Source: Ignatzschineria rhizosphaerae (GTDB lineage Bacteria; Pseudomonadota; Gammaproteobacteria; Cardiobacteriales; Wohlfahrtiimonadaceae). From it: a stretch of DNA of 64,000 nt. Numbering within the stretch: the first letter of the stretch is position 1; every line of letters starts with the position of its first letter. A program made the translations under genes and the position numbers. The stretch spans positions 2,042,501 through 2,106,500 of the forward strand of contig NZ_CP093379.1 of the NCBI RefSeq assembly GCF_022655595.1, in the 5' to 3' direction. Below are positions 24,995-34,126 of this stretch, one piece after another. Under the pieces are notes generated by a model that was given only the letters and a program-made list of their open reading frames with translations, was not told the DNA's origin and did no database searches.

Positions 24995-25880
24995 GATAAT
25001 CTGTAGGATTTTATCGCGTTGTTTACAGTATTAGGAGAAAATACTGTTATGAATATCCATCGAAAAACAAAATTAACGCCGTTTCATCGAGAAGAGATTT
25101 GGCGATTACATCATCAAGAAAAATTTACCGTAACCTATCTAGCTGAGCGTTTTATGGTAAGCAGACCTACGATCTATAAAGTACTAAAACAAGGTAGATT
25201 GAACTTGTTTGTGCCATTAGCTAGTAAAAATGAACGTTATAGAACAATTAAGTATGGCATTAAACGTCTTGCAAAGATTGAAAAATCTATTGAAGAGAAA
25301 CTTAAAAAGAGGGCTAAACGTTATAACAAAAACTATCCTGGCGAGATGGTCCATGTGGATACTAAACGGCTCCCTCTTTTAAAAGGAGATCTTAAAAATC
25401 GCACTAGAGAGTATTTATTTGTAGGAATTGATGATTTTTCAAGAGAACTTTATGCCGGTATTTATCCTGATAAATCACAGTTTAGTGCTGCTGAATTTCT
25501 TCGATGGGATCTGTTAGAACAGTGTCCCTATACTGTAGAATGCACCTATTCGGATAATGGGCGTGAGTATAAAGGTACATCAGAACATGCCTTTGTCGAA
25601 ATGTGTCTAACACATAAGATTAATCAAAAGTTTACAAAGCCAGCTTGCCCTCAAACGAATGGAAAAGCAGAAAGAGTCATTCGAACACTCATGGAAATGT
25701 GGCATAATCAGGAAGAGTTTATCAGTTCAGATGATCGGAAAAAAAAGCTAAAACGATTTTTGAACTATTACAACACAGTAAAACCTCATAAGGGTATTAA
25801 TGGTTTAACGCCTTATGAAGTTTTAGAAAATTATTTTAACACTGAAGTGTAAACAACCCGCCGATTTCTAACAGATAATC
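24995..25880 (+). mobile_element. IS481-family insertion sequence, copy 3 (872 bp) with 7-bp target duplication
   Basis: Element 25002-25873, flanked by GATAATC at 24995-25001 and 25874-25880. Same orientation as copy 1. It differs from copy 2 by one synonymous base I could find (AAA for AAG in the run near 25743). It sits between the two PotF-like genes. Confidence 0.95.
25049..25852 (+). CDS. IS481-family DDE transposase (copy 3)
   Basis: 267 residues, identical to copies 1 and 2 in protein sequence, with complete helix-turn-helix and DDE residues. Same hairpin around the ribosome site (25025-25047). Confidence 0.95.
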   Translation: MNIHRKTKLTPFHREEIWRLHHQEKFTVTYLAERFMVSRPTIYKVLKQGRLNLFVPLASKNERYRTIKYGIKRLAKIEKSIEEKLKKRAKRYNKNYPGEMVHVDTKRLPLLKGDLKNRTREYLFVGIDDFSRELYAGIYPDKSQFSAAEFLRWDLLEQCPYTVECTYSDNGREYKGTSEHAFVEMCLTHKINQKFTKPACPQTNGKAERVIRTLMEMWHNQEEFISSDDRKKKLKRFLNYYNTVKPHKGINGLTPYEVLENYFNTEV

Positions 25881-26098
25881 GTTTCCTTGTTAGGGGCTTT
25901 CTTCTCACTTTTATTTATGTTAAAAAGCCCCTTTTAACGTCATAAGCACATGACTTATACAAATGACTTAAGTAAATAACTTAAGCAGCGTTTTAATAAA
26001 AATTTATTTACACTACTTAAAGAGCACATCTCCGCTCTTAAGCAGAATTTTGAAATAGCGTTTTACGCCATTACCCTTCATTTCTAAGGAGAATATGC

Positions 26099-27199
26099 AT
26101 GATGAGAATCATTCGTGGTATCACAATGTTAATCGCTTTTATGGGACTAACTCAGCTTACAATGGCACAAGAGAAACAGCGTGAGCTTAAGATCTATAAT
26201 TGGGTTTCCTATATTGATAAAGAATTGATTGCAGAATTTACCGAGCAAACCGGCATTAAAGTAATTGCCGATGCCTTTGATAGTAACCAAACTTTGTTAG
26301 CAAAAACACTCACCGGCAATTCAGGCTACGATATCGTGGTTCCTTCTGACTTTGCCGTGACTTATCTGATGGAGGCTGATCAACTTCATAAACTTGATTT
26401 AGATAAAATTCCTAATCATAAAAATCTCTGGCCTAAAGCATTAGAGATGCTCAATACCTTTGAAGGAATTAATGATTATGCGATTCCCTACTTTTGGGGC
26501 ACGACCGGCATTGGTTTTGATGCCCAAAAAATCGCAGAAGTAGCGCCCGATGCCCCAATGGATTCATTAGCGGCAATGCTGGACCCTAAATATGCCGCAA
26601 AAATTGCAGAATGTGGCATTTATATGCTCGATAGCCCAGCAGAAACGATGCCAATCCTCAATATGTATTTAGGGCAAGATCCTGAATCCACTTCTAAAAA
26701 AGATTTAGAAAATGTAGAGAAGATGATGGCAGAAATTCGCCCCTTCATTAAGAAATTCCACTCATCAGAATATATCAGCGCTATTGCTAATGGCGATATC
26801 TGTATGGCGCTTGGTTGGTCTGGCGACTTCTTTATTGCCAAAAATAGCGCAGAAGATGCAGGTCGTGATAATGATATCCAATACACCATTCCTAAAGAAG
26901 GCTCAATTGTCTGGTTTGATGAGATGGTGATCTTGAAAGATGCGAAAAACATCGATGAAGCTTATGAATTCATTAACTTTATGCTAGATGCGAAAAATAG
27001 CGCAAAAGCTGCGAACAAAATCATGTTCCCAACCGCTAACGAGGCCTCTTTTGAGTTCTTAGATCCAGCGCTTCGCGATAACCCCATCCTCTTCCCATCT
27101 GAAGATTCGCTCCAAAATGTCCACATCAAACGCCCATACGATATGCGCGCACAAAAAGCGGTTAACCGCATGTGGATGAAGATGAAAAGTGGTCGATAA
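26099..27199 (+). CDS. PotF-like periplasmic polyamine-binding protein, paralogue 2
   Basis: 366 residues, roughly 70% identical by eye to the protein at 23797, with signal peptide ending MAQ near residue 23. The same PotF segments occur (YAIPYFWGTTGIGFDAQKI, FHSSEYISAIANGDICMALG, IPKEGSIVWFDE). At the putative ligand site NW-V-S again replaces the NW-S-D of PotF. AAGGAGA lies before the start. Two adjacent copies suggest a tandem duplication with later divergence, perhaps for different polyamines. It must use a permease encoded elsewhere. Confidence 0.85.
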   Translation: MMRIIRGITMLIAFMGLTQLTMAQEKQRELKIYNWVSYIDKELIAEFTEQTGIKVIADAFDSNQTLLAKTLTGNSGYDIVVPSDFAVTYLMEADQLHKLDLDKIPNHKNLWPKALEMLNTFEGINDYAIPYFWGTTGIGFDAQKIAEVAPDAPMDSLAAMLDPKYAAKIAECGIYMLDSPAETMPILNMYLGQDPESTSKKDLENVEKMMAEIRPFIKKFHSSEYISAIANGDICMALGWSGDFFIAKNSAEDAGRDNDIQYTIPKEGSIVWFDEMVILKDAKNIDEAYEFINFMLDAKNSAKAANKIMFPTANEASFEFLDPALRDNPILFPSEDSLQNVHIKRPYDMRAQKAVNRMWMKMKSGR

Positions 27200-27245
27200 T
27201 CGTTTTTAGCTCTAAAAAGATCAGATAATCTTCCAAAGTGCTTCC

Positions 27246-27281
27246 AAAGCCCATTAAACTACGGTTTAATGGGCTTTTATT
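27246..27281 (+). terminator. terminator after PotF-like paralogue 2
   Basis: AAGCCCATTAAAC, loop TAC(G), GTTTAATGGGCTT then TTATTTAT. A 13-bp stem with T-rich tail 47 bp after the stop. Confidence 0.85.
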
Positions 27282-27311
27282 TATCTCTTTTATTTTAAAT
27301 AGGATGTTTCT

Positions 27312-27809
27312 ATGAGTGCTATTCAAAAAATTATTGCTTATTATGGGGCAAAAAATAGTGGCAAAACCACCACTTTAAATAATCTTATTAACTTCATAAA
27401 TGCACATCCATCTTTTGAAACACTTCTATTAAACCCTAGCTTATTAGAACAAGAGGGAATACAAGATCGATATGCGGTATTTAAGCATATCGAAACAAAT
27501 AAACGCATTGCTGTTGCAACAGCAGGAGATGATGCTGAAACTGTTAATAATCACCTTAAAGCTCTCAAAAAAGATCAAATCAATATCGGCGTATTAGCGA
27601 CTCGTTATCATGGTGAAACTGTTCATGCTTTACCAAAATTTATTAAAAAGAATCTTATAGAAAAACTATGGTGGATTGGCGCTAGCTATCCAACTAGCCA
27701 TGATATCCCTGATTTTTCAATAGATGAGAATCAAATTGCAGACTACAACCAAGTTATGGCAACAACCCTTTTTAATGCGATAGAAATCGAGCTACAGAAA
27801 AACGAATGA
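27312..27809 (+). CDS. small P-loop NTPase-like protein
   Basis: 165 residues, cytosolic. Walker A GAKNSGKTTTLNNL lies near residue 12, preceded by a hydrophobic beta strand (KIIAYY). ATAGDDAETVNNHL near residue 58 sits where Walker B/switch elements would be; IGVLATRYHGET near residue 93 follows. No partner domain. It may be a single-domain ATP or GTP binder. It is bounded upstream by a terminator, so it is probably a separate unit. Family not recognised. Confidence 0.65.
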   Translation: MSAIQKIIAYYGAKNSGKTTTLNNLINFINAHPSFETLLLNPSLLEQEGIQDRYAVFKHIETNKRIAVATAGDDAETVNNHLKALKKDQINIGVLATRYHGETVHALPKFIKKNLIEKLWWIGASYPTSHDIPDFSIDENQIADYNQVMATTLFNAIEIELQKNE

Positions 27810-27977
27810 CTCTATCTATTAAACATTCCCAATAAAGCATTCACATAAATTTTATTGGGAAAATAGAGACTTCCTACAATTATCTAAATAGCCCTAGGAT
27901 TCTCTCGGCGTTAGTGCTAATTTTGAGTAACAAAACAATAATAATTCCTCGCAGTGATCACCTATGGATTTTTCAAA

Positions 27978-28901
27978 ATGCTAGAAACTCTTCTCTCTGT
28001 CATTCCTATTTTTGGGCTTGTGATGACAGGCTTTGTTGCGAAACGACTGCTTCCAAGTAATGATCTTTGGAAAGGTATTGAAGCCCTCGTTTACTATCTC
28101 TTTTTCCCGATCTTATTAATTCTTGAAGTCTCTAAAGCCAACTTTAGTGAGCCTGGATTATGGGGCGGATTGATGGCGGCATTTATTGCGACCATTATTA
28201 TTGCGATTGCGCTTTTCCCTATGAAGCGTATTTTCAATATTGAGAACACCCTTTTTACCTCTATCTTCCAAGGAAGCGTGCGTTATAACTCTTATGTCTT
28301 TTTAGCGCTCTCACAATCTTTATTTGGAAGCTCTGGAATCGTTATTGCCGGCGTTTTTATGGCCTATATGATTATCGTGATTAATATTCTCTCGATCTCG
28401 GTGCTCAACGTTTATGGAAGCAATCAAAGTGGCAAGAAGAGCTTTGGGGGAATTATCATTGCCCTATTTAAAAACCCATTAATTGTTGGGGTATTAATCG
28501 GTATTGCCGCGAACCTCTTAAATATCTCCATTTCAGGCCCCTTTAAGCAGTGGATGCTCTATCTTGGGAATACGGCAACACCTTTAAGCTTAATGTCGGT
28601 TGGCGCTGGGTTAATTCTTGTCATGGATCGTAAAAAAACAAGCGGCGTCTGCTTAGCGCTAATCTTAAAGCTCCTTGTCACACCGCTATTAACAATTTCA
28701 CTACTCTCTCTCTTTAATATCACCGGGCTTCCTGCGGCAATTGCCCTACTATTTGGCACCATGCCAAGTGCCGGCAATGCTTATATTCTCTCAAGACAAA
28801 TGGGCGGAGATTCTGATGCGATGGCCTCTATGATTACATGGAGTACGCTACTTTCCATCATCACAATCCCCATTATTATGGGCGGCTTTGGCTTCTCATA
28901 A
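27978..28901 (+). CDS. AEC-family (auxin efflux carrier-like) transporter
   Basis: 307 residues from the ATG at 27978 (MLETLLSVIPIFGLVMTGF); a GTG start eight codons earlier is possible and neither has a clear ribosome site. About ten transmembrane helices in two halves, with the family pattern GFVAKR near the start, PTP/P-S-A-G-N-A-Y near residue 269 (TMPSAGNAYILSRQMGGD) and MTLSSIITIP-like end. Bacterial members carry organic acids such as malate or malonate; the substrate here is unknown. Confidence 0.8.
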   Translation: MLETLLSVIPIFGLVMTGFVAKRLLPSNDLWKGIEALVYYLFFPILLILEVSKANFSEPGLWGGLMAAFIATIIIAIALFPMKRIFNIENTLFTSIFQGSVRYNSYVFLALSQSLFGSSGIVIAGVFMAYMIIVINILSISVLNVYGSNQSGKKSFGGIIIALFKNPLIVGVLIGIAANLLNISISGPFKQWMLYLGNTATPLSLMSVGAGLILVMDRKKTSGVCLALILKLLVTPLLTISLLSLFNITGLPAAIALLFGTMPSAGNAYILSRQMGGDSDAMASMITWSTLLSIITIPIIMGGFGFS

Positions 28902-28933
28902 GAGCAGAAATGCTACAAATCAAACGCCGGAAA

Positions 28934-29095
28934 TATAGTAGATTCGGTTTAATAAACACTATTTTAAATAGTATTTAAGGGTACAGAGTGTGTATCAAAT
29001 TAGCTTGCACGATGCCGGATAGAACGATTCTTTCGCTTCTCATAACCGATGCGCTGGCAGCCTAGTTTAGTCACTTTTAAACCGATTTTACTATA
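28934..29095 (+). repeat. family-A intergenic repeat, best-preserved copy (MITE-like)
   Basis: 162 bp. Terminal inverted repeats TATAGTAGATTCGGTTTA and, on the opposite strand of the right end, TATAGTAAAATCGGTTTA match at 16 of 18 positions. The core reads AGCTTGCACGATGCCGGATA, then AGAACGATTCTT and CATAACCGATGCG. No ORF. Flanking TA at both ends would fit TA target duplication. Placed just after the AEC gene. Confidence 0.85.
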
Positions 29096-29131
29096 ATCCA
29101 AATCGGCTATAAATCGAAGATCCTAGATCAA

Positions 29132-29183
29132 AAATCCCCCATTAAGATCACAGCTTAACCGCAAAGTGCTTAATGGGGGATTT
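29132..29183. terminator. bidirectional terminator between AEC and ChaA-type genes
   Basis: AAATCCCCCATTAAG pairs with CTTAATGGGGGATTT over a 22-bp loop; A-tract and T-run flank it. It suits the minus-strand antiporter gene ending at 29224. Confidence 0.75.
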
Positions 29184-29223
29184 CATCATATTATTTTAAT
29201 ATTTAAAAAATTTGTCCTAAAGT

Positions 29224-30345
29224 TTAACTGCCTAATAGCAACATTAAATACGCGCCAAAGATCACAAGGTGAGCAACGCCATCAACCTGATTGGTGCGTC
29301 CACTATCAAAGGTTGCTTGGCAAAGGACAAATAAGCCACCTAATAGCACCACATCGGTAATCGGTAACCCTAAGATAATCTCATGCCCTGTAATTAAAGA
29401 GATCAATACCACTGCCGGAACCGTTAGAGAGATCGTTGCTAATACTGAACCAAAATACATGTTGATCGCACGTTGTAGCTCATTTTTTAAGACCGCACGA
29501 ATAGCACCTAATCCTTCAGGAGCAAAGATTAAGATTGCAACAATCAATCCTGTTAAGGCTTTGGGCGCATTTAAATTACTCAATAAGGCTTCTAATGGAC
29601 CTGAATCGACTTTAGTAATGGCAACCACCGAGACAAGATGTATTACAAGCCAAATACCATGCCAAAGGTTAGAGTGGGCTGAAGGAATCCCATGATGACT
29701 CTCATCTTGATCCTCATACTCATAGATAAAGAGTGTTTGATGCGTTTTTGTTTGAATAATCAAAAATACCGCATAAAGTGAAGCTGACAATAAGGCGACA
29801 AAGATTAATTGCCCTTGCGAGAAAGTCTGTGCATCTAAGAAACTTGGCAAGATTAAAACCACTAATACAAGCGGGATAATCGCTGTTGTATATTGCGTTA
29901 CGCCGGCAAGATTCACATGCTGCGTTTTAAACTTTCGACCACCCATTAAAAGCGAAATCCCCACAAAACCACTAATGACAAGCATAATCAGTGAATAGAG
30001 TGTATCTCGCATTAAAGTAGCATAAGGATCTATACCATCAGCGCCAGGACCTGGGCTTGATGACATTACCGCTGTAATTAAGCTAACCTCTAAAATAACA
30101 ACTGATAGACTTAAAATTAGCGATCCGTACGGTTCTCCTAAACGGTGAGCGAATATATCGGCATGTCTAACCACACTAAAGGCACTATATAAAATAGCCA
30201 CCAATGACATGAGGTTAATCAATACTAAAAATGCCGTCGATTGCGTACTACCAAAAAACAGATTAAACGTAATCACTGCAATTGCTAGTAATACCGCATA
30301 TTCCTTATGGCGCGTTCCTTTTTTTTCAGAACCGGTATTGCTCAT
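29224..30345 (-). CDS. chaA: ChaA-type calcium/sodium:proton antiporter
   Basis: 373 residues from the ATG at 30345, with AAAGGAG six bases upstream. About eleven transmembrane helices carrying the two CaCA alpha repeats: GEPYGSLILSLSVVILEVSL near residue 70 and APEGLGAIRAVLKNELQRAI near residue 275, with the essential acidic Glu in each. It exchanges cytosolic Ca2+, Na+ or K+ for protons. An acidic loop YEYEDQDESHHG near residue 208 may sense or bind cations. Single gene. Confidence 0.88.
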   Translation of the reverse strand: MSNTGSEKKGTRHKEYAVLLAIAVITFNLFFGSTQSTAFLVLINLMSLVAILYSAFSVVRHADIFAHRLGEPYGSLILSLSVVILEVSLITAVMSSSPGPGADGIDPYATLMRDTLYSLIMLVISGFVGISLLMGGRKFKTQHVNLAGVTQYTTAIIPLVLVVLILPSFLDAQTFSQGQLIFVALLSASLYAVFLIIQTKTHQTLFIYEYEDQDESHHGIPSAHSNLWHGIWLVIHLVSVVAITKVDSGPLEALLSNLNAPKALTGLIVAILIFAPEGLGAIRAVLKNELQRAINMYFGSVLATISLTVPAVVLISLITGHEIILGLPITDVVLLGGLFVLCQATFDSGRTNQVDGVAHLVIFGAYLMLLLGS

Positions 30346-30442
30346 TGAAAACTCCTTTATTGAGCTAGGGTTGATCATTAAAATAGTGAGAGAATAATTT
30401 AGGAGATAATCCCGCTCTCTCGTTATTTCTTACATATTTTTA

Positions 30443-31495
30443 CTACTCATTTACCACGCCATTATCATCTTTTGTCCCGCAAGATGCACAGAAATTTAAA
30501 AAGGCATTTTTACGAACATGACAAGCCGGGCAACGTTTAAATAAGGTAATGCCGCAATGAGGGCAAAAATCAATTGCCGGATTTCGGTAATTAATCCCTC
30601 GCTCACAAGATGGGCAGAGCGATTTATCAATACGCTGGAGCACAAAGCTATAATTGAGCATCTTCCGGCGCTCACTATCACTCACGGACTCTTCCTCTTT
30701 TTGGCGTTCACGATAACGATTAAACACCCGAATAGCATAGTAACCACCGACTGCAGTGACTATAATTCCCACCCCAAATCGAACATATCCGCCATAACTT
30801 GGCAAATAAGGGACTAACTCAAAGAAAAAGGCAAAGAGTGAAAAGAAGATAAAGCCCCAACTAAATGGCCAGTACTTCCCTTTGCGGCGTTTGGCAAAAA
30901 GATAGGCTGAGATAACAAGAAGTGGCAAGGTTAAAAGTAAGCGAATTAAAAACTCTTGGAGTTGCTGCTTCTTAATGGCGCTATAAAACAGCTCTTGCCC
31001 ATCTCTTTCAATGTCATTAATATTTTGGCGAATGGTATTCATCGCTTGCTGCACTTCCTTTTGCGCAACCATTAATCCTGAATACTCACTCTCAAGCGTT
31101 GAGATTTCCTGATTCATATTCTCTAAATGCTCAGTTCTTGTAATTAGTTCTTTATCCTTCTTCGGATCTAAAGTTGCCGTGCGAGTTTTAAGCCAATTTT
31201 CAAAAGTTTCTCGCTCATTTTTATAGGTTGATTTCTCAAGAGAGATCGATTCTTGGAGCAACTCTGCTTGATTAGAGAGATCATTTCTCTCCCTAATCTT
31301 CTCTCTTAGCTGATCATTTGTTTTAGTATATTGAGGCTCTTGATAAAAGCTCTCCAATACCAAAGGCTCACTCATTAAAGGAAGATCCCCAATCACTTTA
31401 CCGCCAAGCCCAATTAAGAATCCGGCAAAAATCACTGCAATAATCCATAAAAGACGATTAAACCACTTCTCTGTTCTTCGTCTAGATTGTCCCAT
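30443..31495 (-). CDS. membrane protein with periplasmic coiled coil and C-terminal double zinc ribbon
   Basis: 350 residues. A basic start and one transmembrane helix (about 14-36) are followed by some 130 residues of charged heptad-rich coiled coil (about 60-182), then three transmembrane helices (about 183-265) and a cytosolic tail with two zinc ribbons: CPSC...CPHCG and CPAC...CASCG (about 296-340). The layout suggests a sensor or scaffold joining an external coiled coil to a cytosolic metal-bound module. No catalytic domain or known family recognised. A 31-bp palindrome lies 75 bp upstream. Confidence 0.75.
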   Translation of the reverse strand: MGQSRRRTEKWFNRLLWIIAVIFAGFLIGLGGKVIGDLPLMSEPLVLESFYQEPQYTKTNDQLREKIRERNDLSNQAELLQESISLEKSTYKNERETFENWLKTRTATLDPKKDKELITRTEHLENMNQEISTLESEYSGLMVAQKEVQQAMNTIRQNINDIERDGQELFYSAIKKQQLQEFLIRLLLTLPLLVISAYLFAKRRKGKYWPFSWGFIFFSLFAFFFELVPYLPSYGGYVRFGVGIIVTAVGGYYAIRVFNRYRERQKEEESVSDSERRKMLNYSFVLQRIDKSLCPSCERGINYRNPAIDFCPHCGITLFKRCPACHVRKNAFLNFCASCGTKDDNGVVNE

Positions 31496-31569
31496 GACGA
31501 GCCCCTTTGTTTTAAGGAATTGATAATAAGGTTAATTATCTATGGTATTACTCGATTTTCATACTCTTT

Positions 31570-31600
31570 TATACATTATTATGAATCATAATGATGTATA
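31570..31600. promoter_or_regulatory. 31-bp near-perfect palindrome upstream of the zinc-ribbon membrane gene
   Basis: Left arm TATACATTATTATGA, central A, right arm TCATAATGATGTATA: 14 of 15 pairs match. It lies 75-105 bp before the start codon at 31495, in promoter position, and is AT-rich without a T-tract. More like a dimeric repressor operator than a terminator. Confidence 0.55.
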
Positions 31601-31708
31601 TTCCAGATTAAGCCTCTCAGACCTAGCTTGGTATCCAACAATAATTATCTAAGAAATGAAAAATAACCTCGACTACTAGCAGATCATTTCAAAAAATTGC
31701 CGGCAACA

Positions 31709-31738
31709 AAAAAGGATGATGAAAATCCACCATCCTTC
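31709..31738 (-). terminator. terminator of ispB
   Basis: On the minus strand AAGGATGGTG, loop GATTTT, CATCATCCTT, then TTTTG. Located 24 bp after the ispB stop codon. Confidence 0.7.
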
Positions 31739-31761
31739 ACTATTTGTAAATGCTAAAAGGC

Positions 31762-32736
31762 TTAAAACTTACGAATTACCGCATAATTTGCTAATGTTTT
31801 TAAAGCTTCTTTATAAGCTGATTCTGGTAATTCAGCTAATGCTTCAATTGCAAGCTCAGCTTGTTTTACTGCAACGCTATGGGTGTAATCAAGTGATTTT
31901 GTGCGCTCTACCACTTCTAAAATAGAGTCTAGTTTTGAGATATCGGCATTGACTAATGCATCTTTAATAAGCGCAGCATCCTCTTTTGTGCCTGCTCTCA
32001 TCGCATAAATAAGTGGAAGTGTTGGTTTACCTTCTGCTAAATCATCACCTGTATTTTTCCCCATTTCTTCGCTACTTGCAGAATAATCTAAGATATCATC
32101 CACAAGCTGGAATGCTGTTCCTAAATACATGCCGTAAGTTGCGAGCGCCTTTTCATAATCTTTTCCGCCTGCTTCTTTCGTTAAAATGCCGGCAACTGCG
32201 CCTGATGCTTCAAAGAGCTTTGCCGTTTTAGAGTAAATCACATTCATGTAATTCTCTTCGGTCGTATCAGGATCGCCAATATTCATGAGCTGCATAACCT
32301 CTCCTTCTGCGATAATGTTTGTCGCATCAGAAAGGATATTCATAATCGGCATTGAGTTAAGGCTCACCATCATTTGGAAAGAGCGCGTATAGATAAAGTC
32401 ACCGACTAAAACCGCCGCTTCATTCCCCCAAAGCTCATTAGCCGTTTCACGACCACGGCGCATATCTGAATGATCGACAACATCATCATGTAAAAGGGTT
32501 GCGGTATGAATAAACTCAATCAATGCTGCCGCTGTAATATGCCCCTCACCTTCATAACCCGCCGCTCTTGCTGCAAGAAGCGTGATCAATGGTCTTAAAC
32601 GTTTACCGCCTGATGAAACGATATATTGTCCCACTTGATTGATCAACACGACGTCGGAATGAAGTGCTGTTAAAATTTTCTGATTAACCGCTGAGAAATC
32701 ATCTTTTGCAAGCGTTTGTACTGCTTCTATTGACAT
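31762..32736 (-). CDS. ispB: octaprenyl diphosphate synthase (trans-polyprenyl synthase)
   Basis: 324 residues, the usual length. First Asp-rich motif LLHDDVVDHSDMRRGRETAN near residue 81 and second motif QLVDDILDYS near residue 210 bind magnesium and the diphosphates; GGKRLRPLITLLAA near residue 44 is the substrate Lys/Arg region. It makes the ubiquinone side chain from farnesyl diphosphate and IPP. Chain length (8 or another) cannot be fixed without comparison. Single gene with its own terminator. Confidence 0.92.
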   Translation of the reverse strand: MSIEAVQTLAKDDFSAVNQKILTALHSDVVLINQVGQYIVSSGGKRLRPLITLLAARAAGYEGEGHITAAALIEFIHTATLLHDDVVDHSDMRRGRETANELWGNEAAVLVGDFIYTRSFQMMVSLNSMPIMNILSDATNIIAEGEVMQLMNIGDPDTTEENYMNVIYSKTAKLFEASGAVAGILTKEAGGKDYEKALATYGMYLGTAFQLVDDILDYSASSEEMGKNTGDDLAEGKPTLPLIYAMRAGTKEDAALIKDALVNADISKLDSILEVVERTKSLDYTHSVAVKQAELAIEALAELPESAYKEALKTLANYAVIRKF

Positions 32737-32882
32737 TGATTGAATACCTTAAGGTTTTAAATAAAATAGAGTGATGAATAGGCTTGAAGACTCCCAATCA
32801 TTAAGGATCACTATCCAAATATTCAGCTCTATTATAAAGCTTATTTATGACAAAGGTAGCCCTCTTTCGCTCTTCATAATGA

Positions 32883-32912
32883 AAAACCTCGGCTTTGATA
32901 AGCCAAGGTTTT
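32883..32912 (-). terminator. terminator of the lipoprotein gene at 32994
   Basis: AAAACCTCGGCTT, loop TGAT, AAGCCAAGGTTTT with one C-A mismatch. T-run on the minus strand. Confidence 0.65.
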
Positions 32913-32993
32913 ATAAAATTACGTATTTAAAAGATCAGTACTCCTTAGCTTACACTAAGTAAAACCGACCTTTTACCGCAATAACTTTCCTCA

Positions 32994-33923
32994 TTACTTC
33001 ATGAACTCAAGCTTAGCATCAGGACGATTTTGATAGCGAATCTCCGGCAGATAGCTACGGTTTGCACTCGTAATTTGATTACAAATTCTGCCATAGAAAC
33101 GATATGCCGTATCATAACAAGCGTTCATCTCCCAAAACTTTGGCATCTCTTGATGTAGCGCATTAATCTCTGCTTCAATATGGGCTTTTTCTGTCACTAA
33201 TGTTTGATAAGCACCGCTCTCTTCTAAAATTGCCGGCAATGTCTCTGCTAATTTTTGTGTTAGAGCTTCCCCTTTGAGCTTCTCATCTGAAAGCGATTTT
33301 TCAGCGTCCTTCTCTAATTTGCCATGAAGCGTTGAGAGCTCTTTTTCTGTCTTCTCGAGCTTTTTATCTAGCTCAAGATTTAATTTCAGATTCGCTTCAT
33401 ACCCTTTGACTAAAGCTTTCGCATATTTATCTAACGTTTTATCATTTAAGGCAAAAGTCACGCCATCTGCATTGGTAAAAAATCCCGGCATTAACTCTTC
33501 ACTATTTGCAAAAAGCGTATTGTGCGTCACCACCTCTTGCAATGATCCTAATGGTCCTTTAAATTCAGGCAGATTTTCATCGACAATTTGCCAATTTTTA
33601 TCCACTTCTGCCGCAATAATCGTTGCATTAAACGGCTCTGTGCTATCACTATTTAATGGGGTATAGATCTTAATATCCCCAAAATCCGTTAAATATTGAT
33701 AACGTCCATCACGGTATTTAAACATTCCTTCTATATCATAGAGCGATAATGTTTCATTGATTTCTGTGACTGACTTGATCCGGCTATTGGTGATCTCGAT
33801 ACCGGAATCTGCATCTCTTAATTTCTTAAGCGCCTCAATATCAGGGCCATTAGGCTGACAAGCTGCTAAAAAAAGCGCAGCGCCAGCAATGAATATCGTC
33901 TTTTTAAAAGGTATCATGTTCAT
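32994..33923 (-). CDS. lipoprotein with central coiled coil, unknown function
   Basis: 309 residues from the ATG at 33923 (MNMIPFKKT), chosen for AGGAG four bases upstream. Lipobox LFLAAC with Cys near residue 21. Residues 25-150 are a mixed domain (EGMFKYRDGRYQYLTDF), 170-240 a long Lys/Glu/Leu heptad region, and the C-terminus holds two Cys (NACYDTAYRFYGRICNQ) that may be bridged. Periplasmic side of a membrane. No family recognised. Confidence 0.7.
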   Translation of the reverse strand: MNMIPFKKTIFIAGAALFLAACQPNGPDIEALKKLRDADSGIEITNSRIKSVTEINETLSLYDIEGMFKYRDGRYQYLTDFGDIKIYTPLNSDSTEPFNATIIAAEVDKNWQIVDENLPEFKGPLGSLQEVVTHNTLFANSEELMPGFFTNADGVTFALNDKTLDKYAKALVKGYEANLKLNLELDKKLEKTEKELSTLHGKLEKDAEKSLSDEKLKGEALTQKLAETLPAILEESGAYQTLVTEKAHIEAEINALHQEMPKFWEMNACYDTAYRFYGRICNQITSANRSYLPEIRYQNRPDAKLEFMK

Positions 33924-34126
33924 GCTACTCCTCAACATACAAGATTTTTGGATTCTCAAAAGCTGACGGATTGTCCCTAACCATAACATCAGGATAGATG
34001 CCTTTTTAGAAATCACTTTTATATTTTATAAATATCTTTGCCAATATAACAGAAATTTCGCGAAATATTGCGAGTGATCATCTTCTAAAGCGCAAGCTAA
34101 CGACAATCACACTTCTAAAGAGTATT

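Noticed and set aside
27826-27861. Inverted repeat TTCCCAATAAA/TTTATTGGGAA after the P-loop gene as a terminator
   Set aside because: Good 11-bp arms but a 14-base loop and no T-tract; may stabilise mRNA, but not counted as terminator.
32771-32962. 63-codon plus-strand ORF between ispB and the lipoprotein gene
   Set aside because: It runs across the terminator hairpin at 32883-32912 and lacks a ribosome site.
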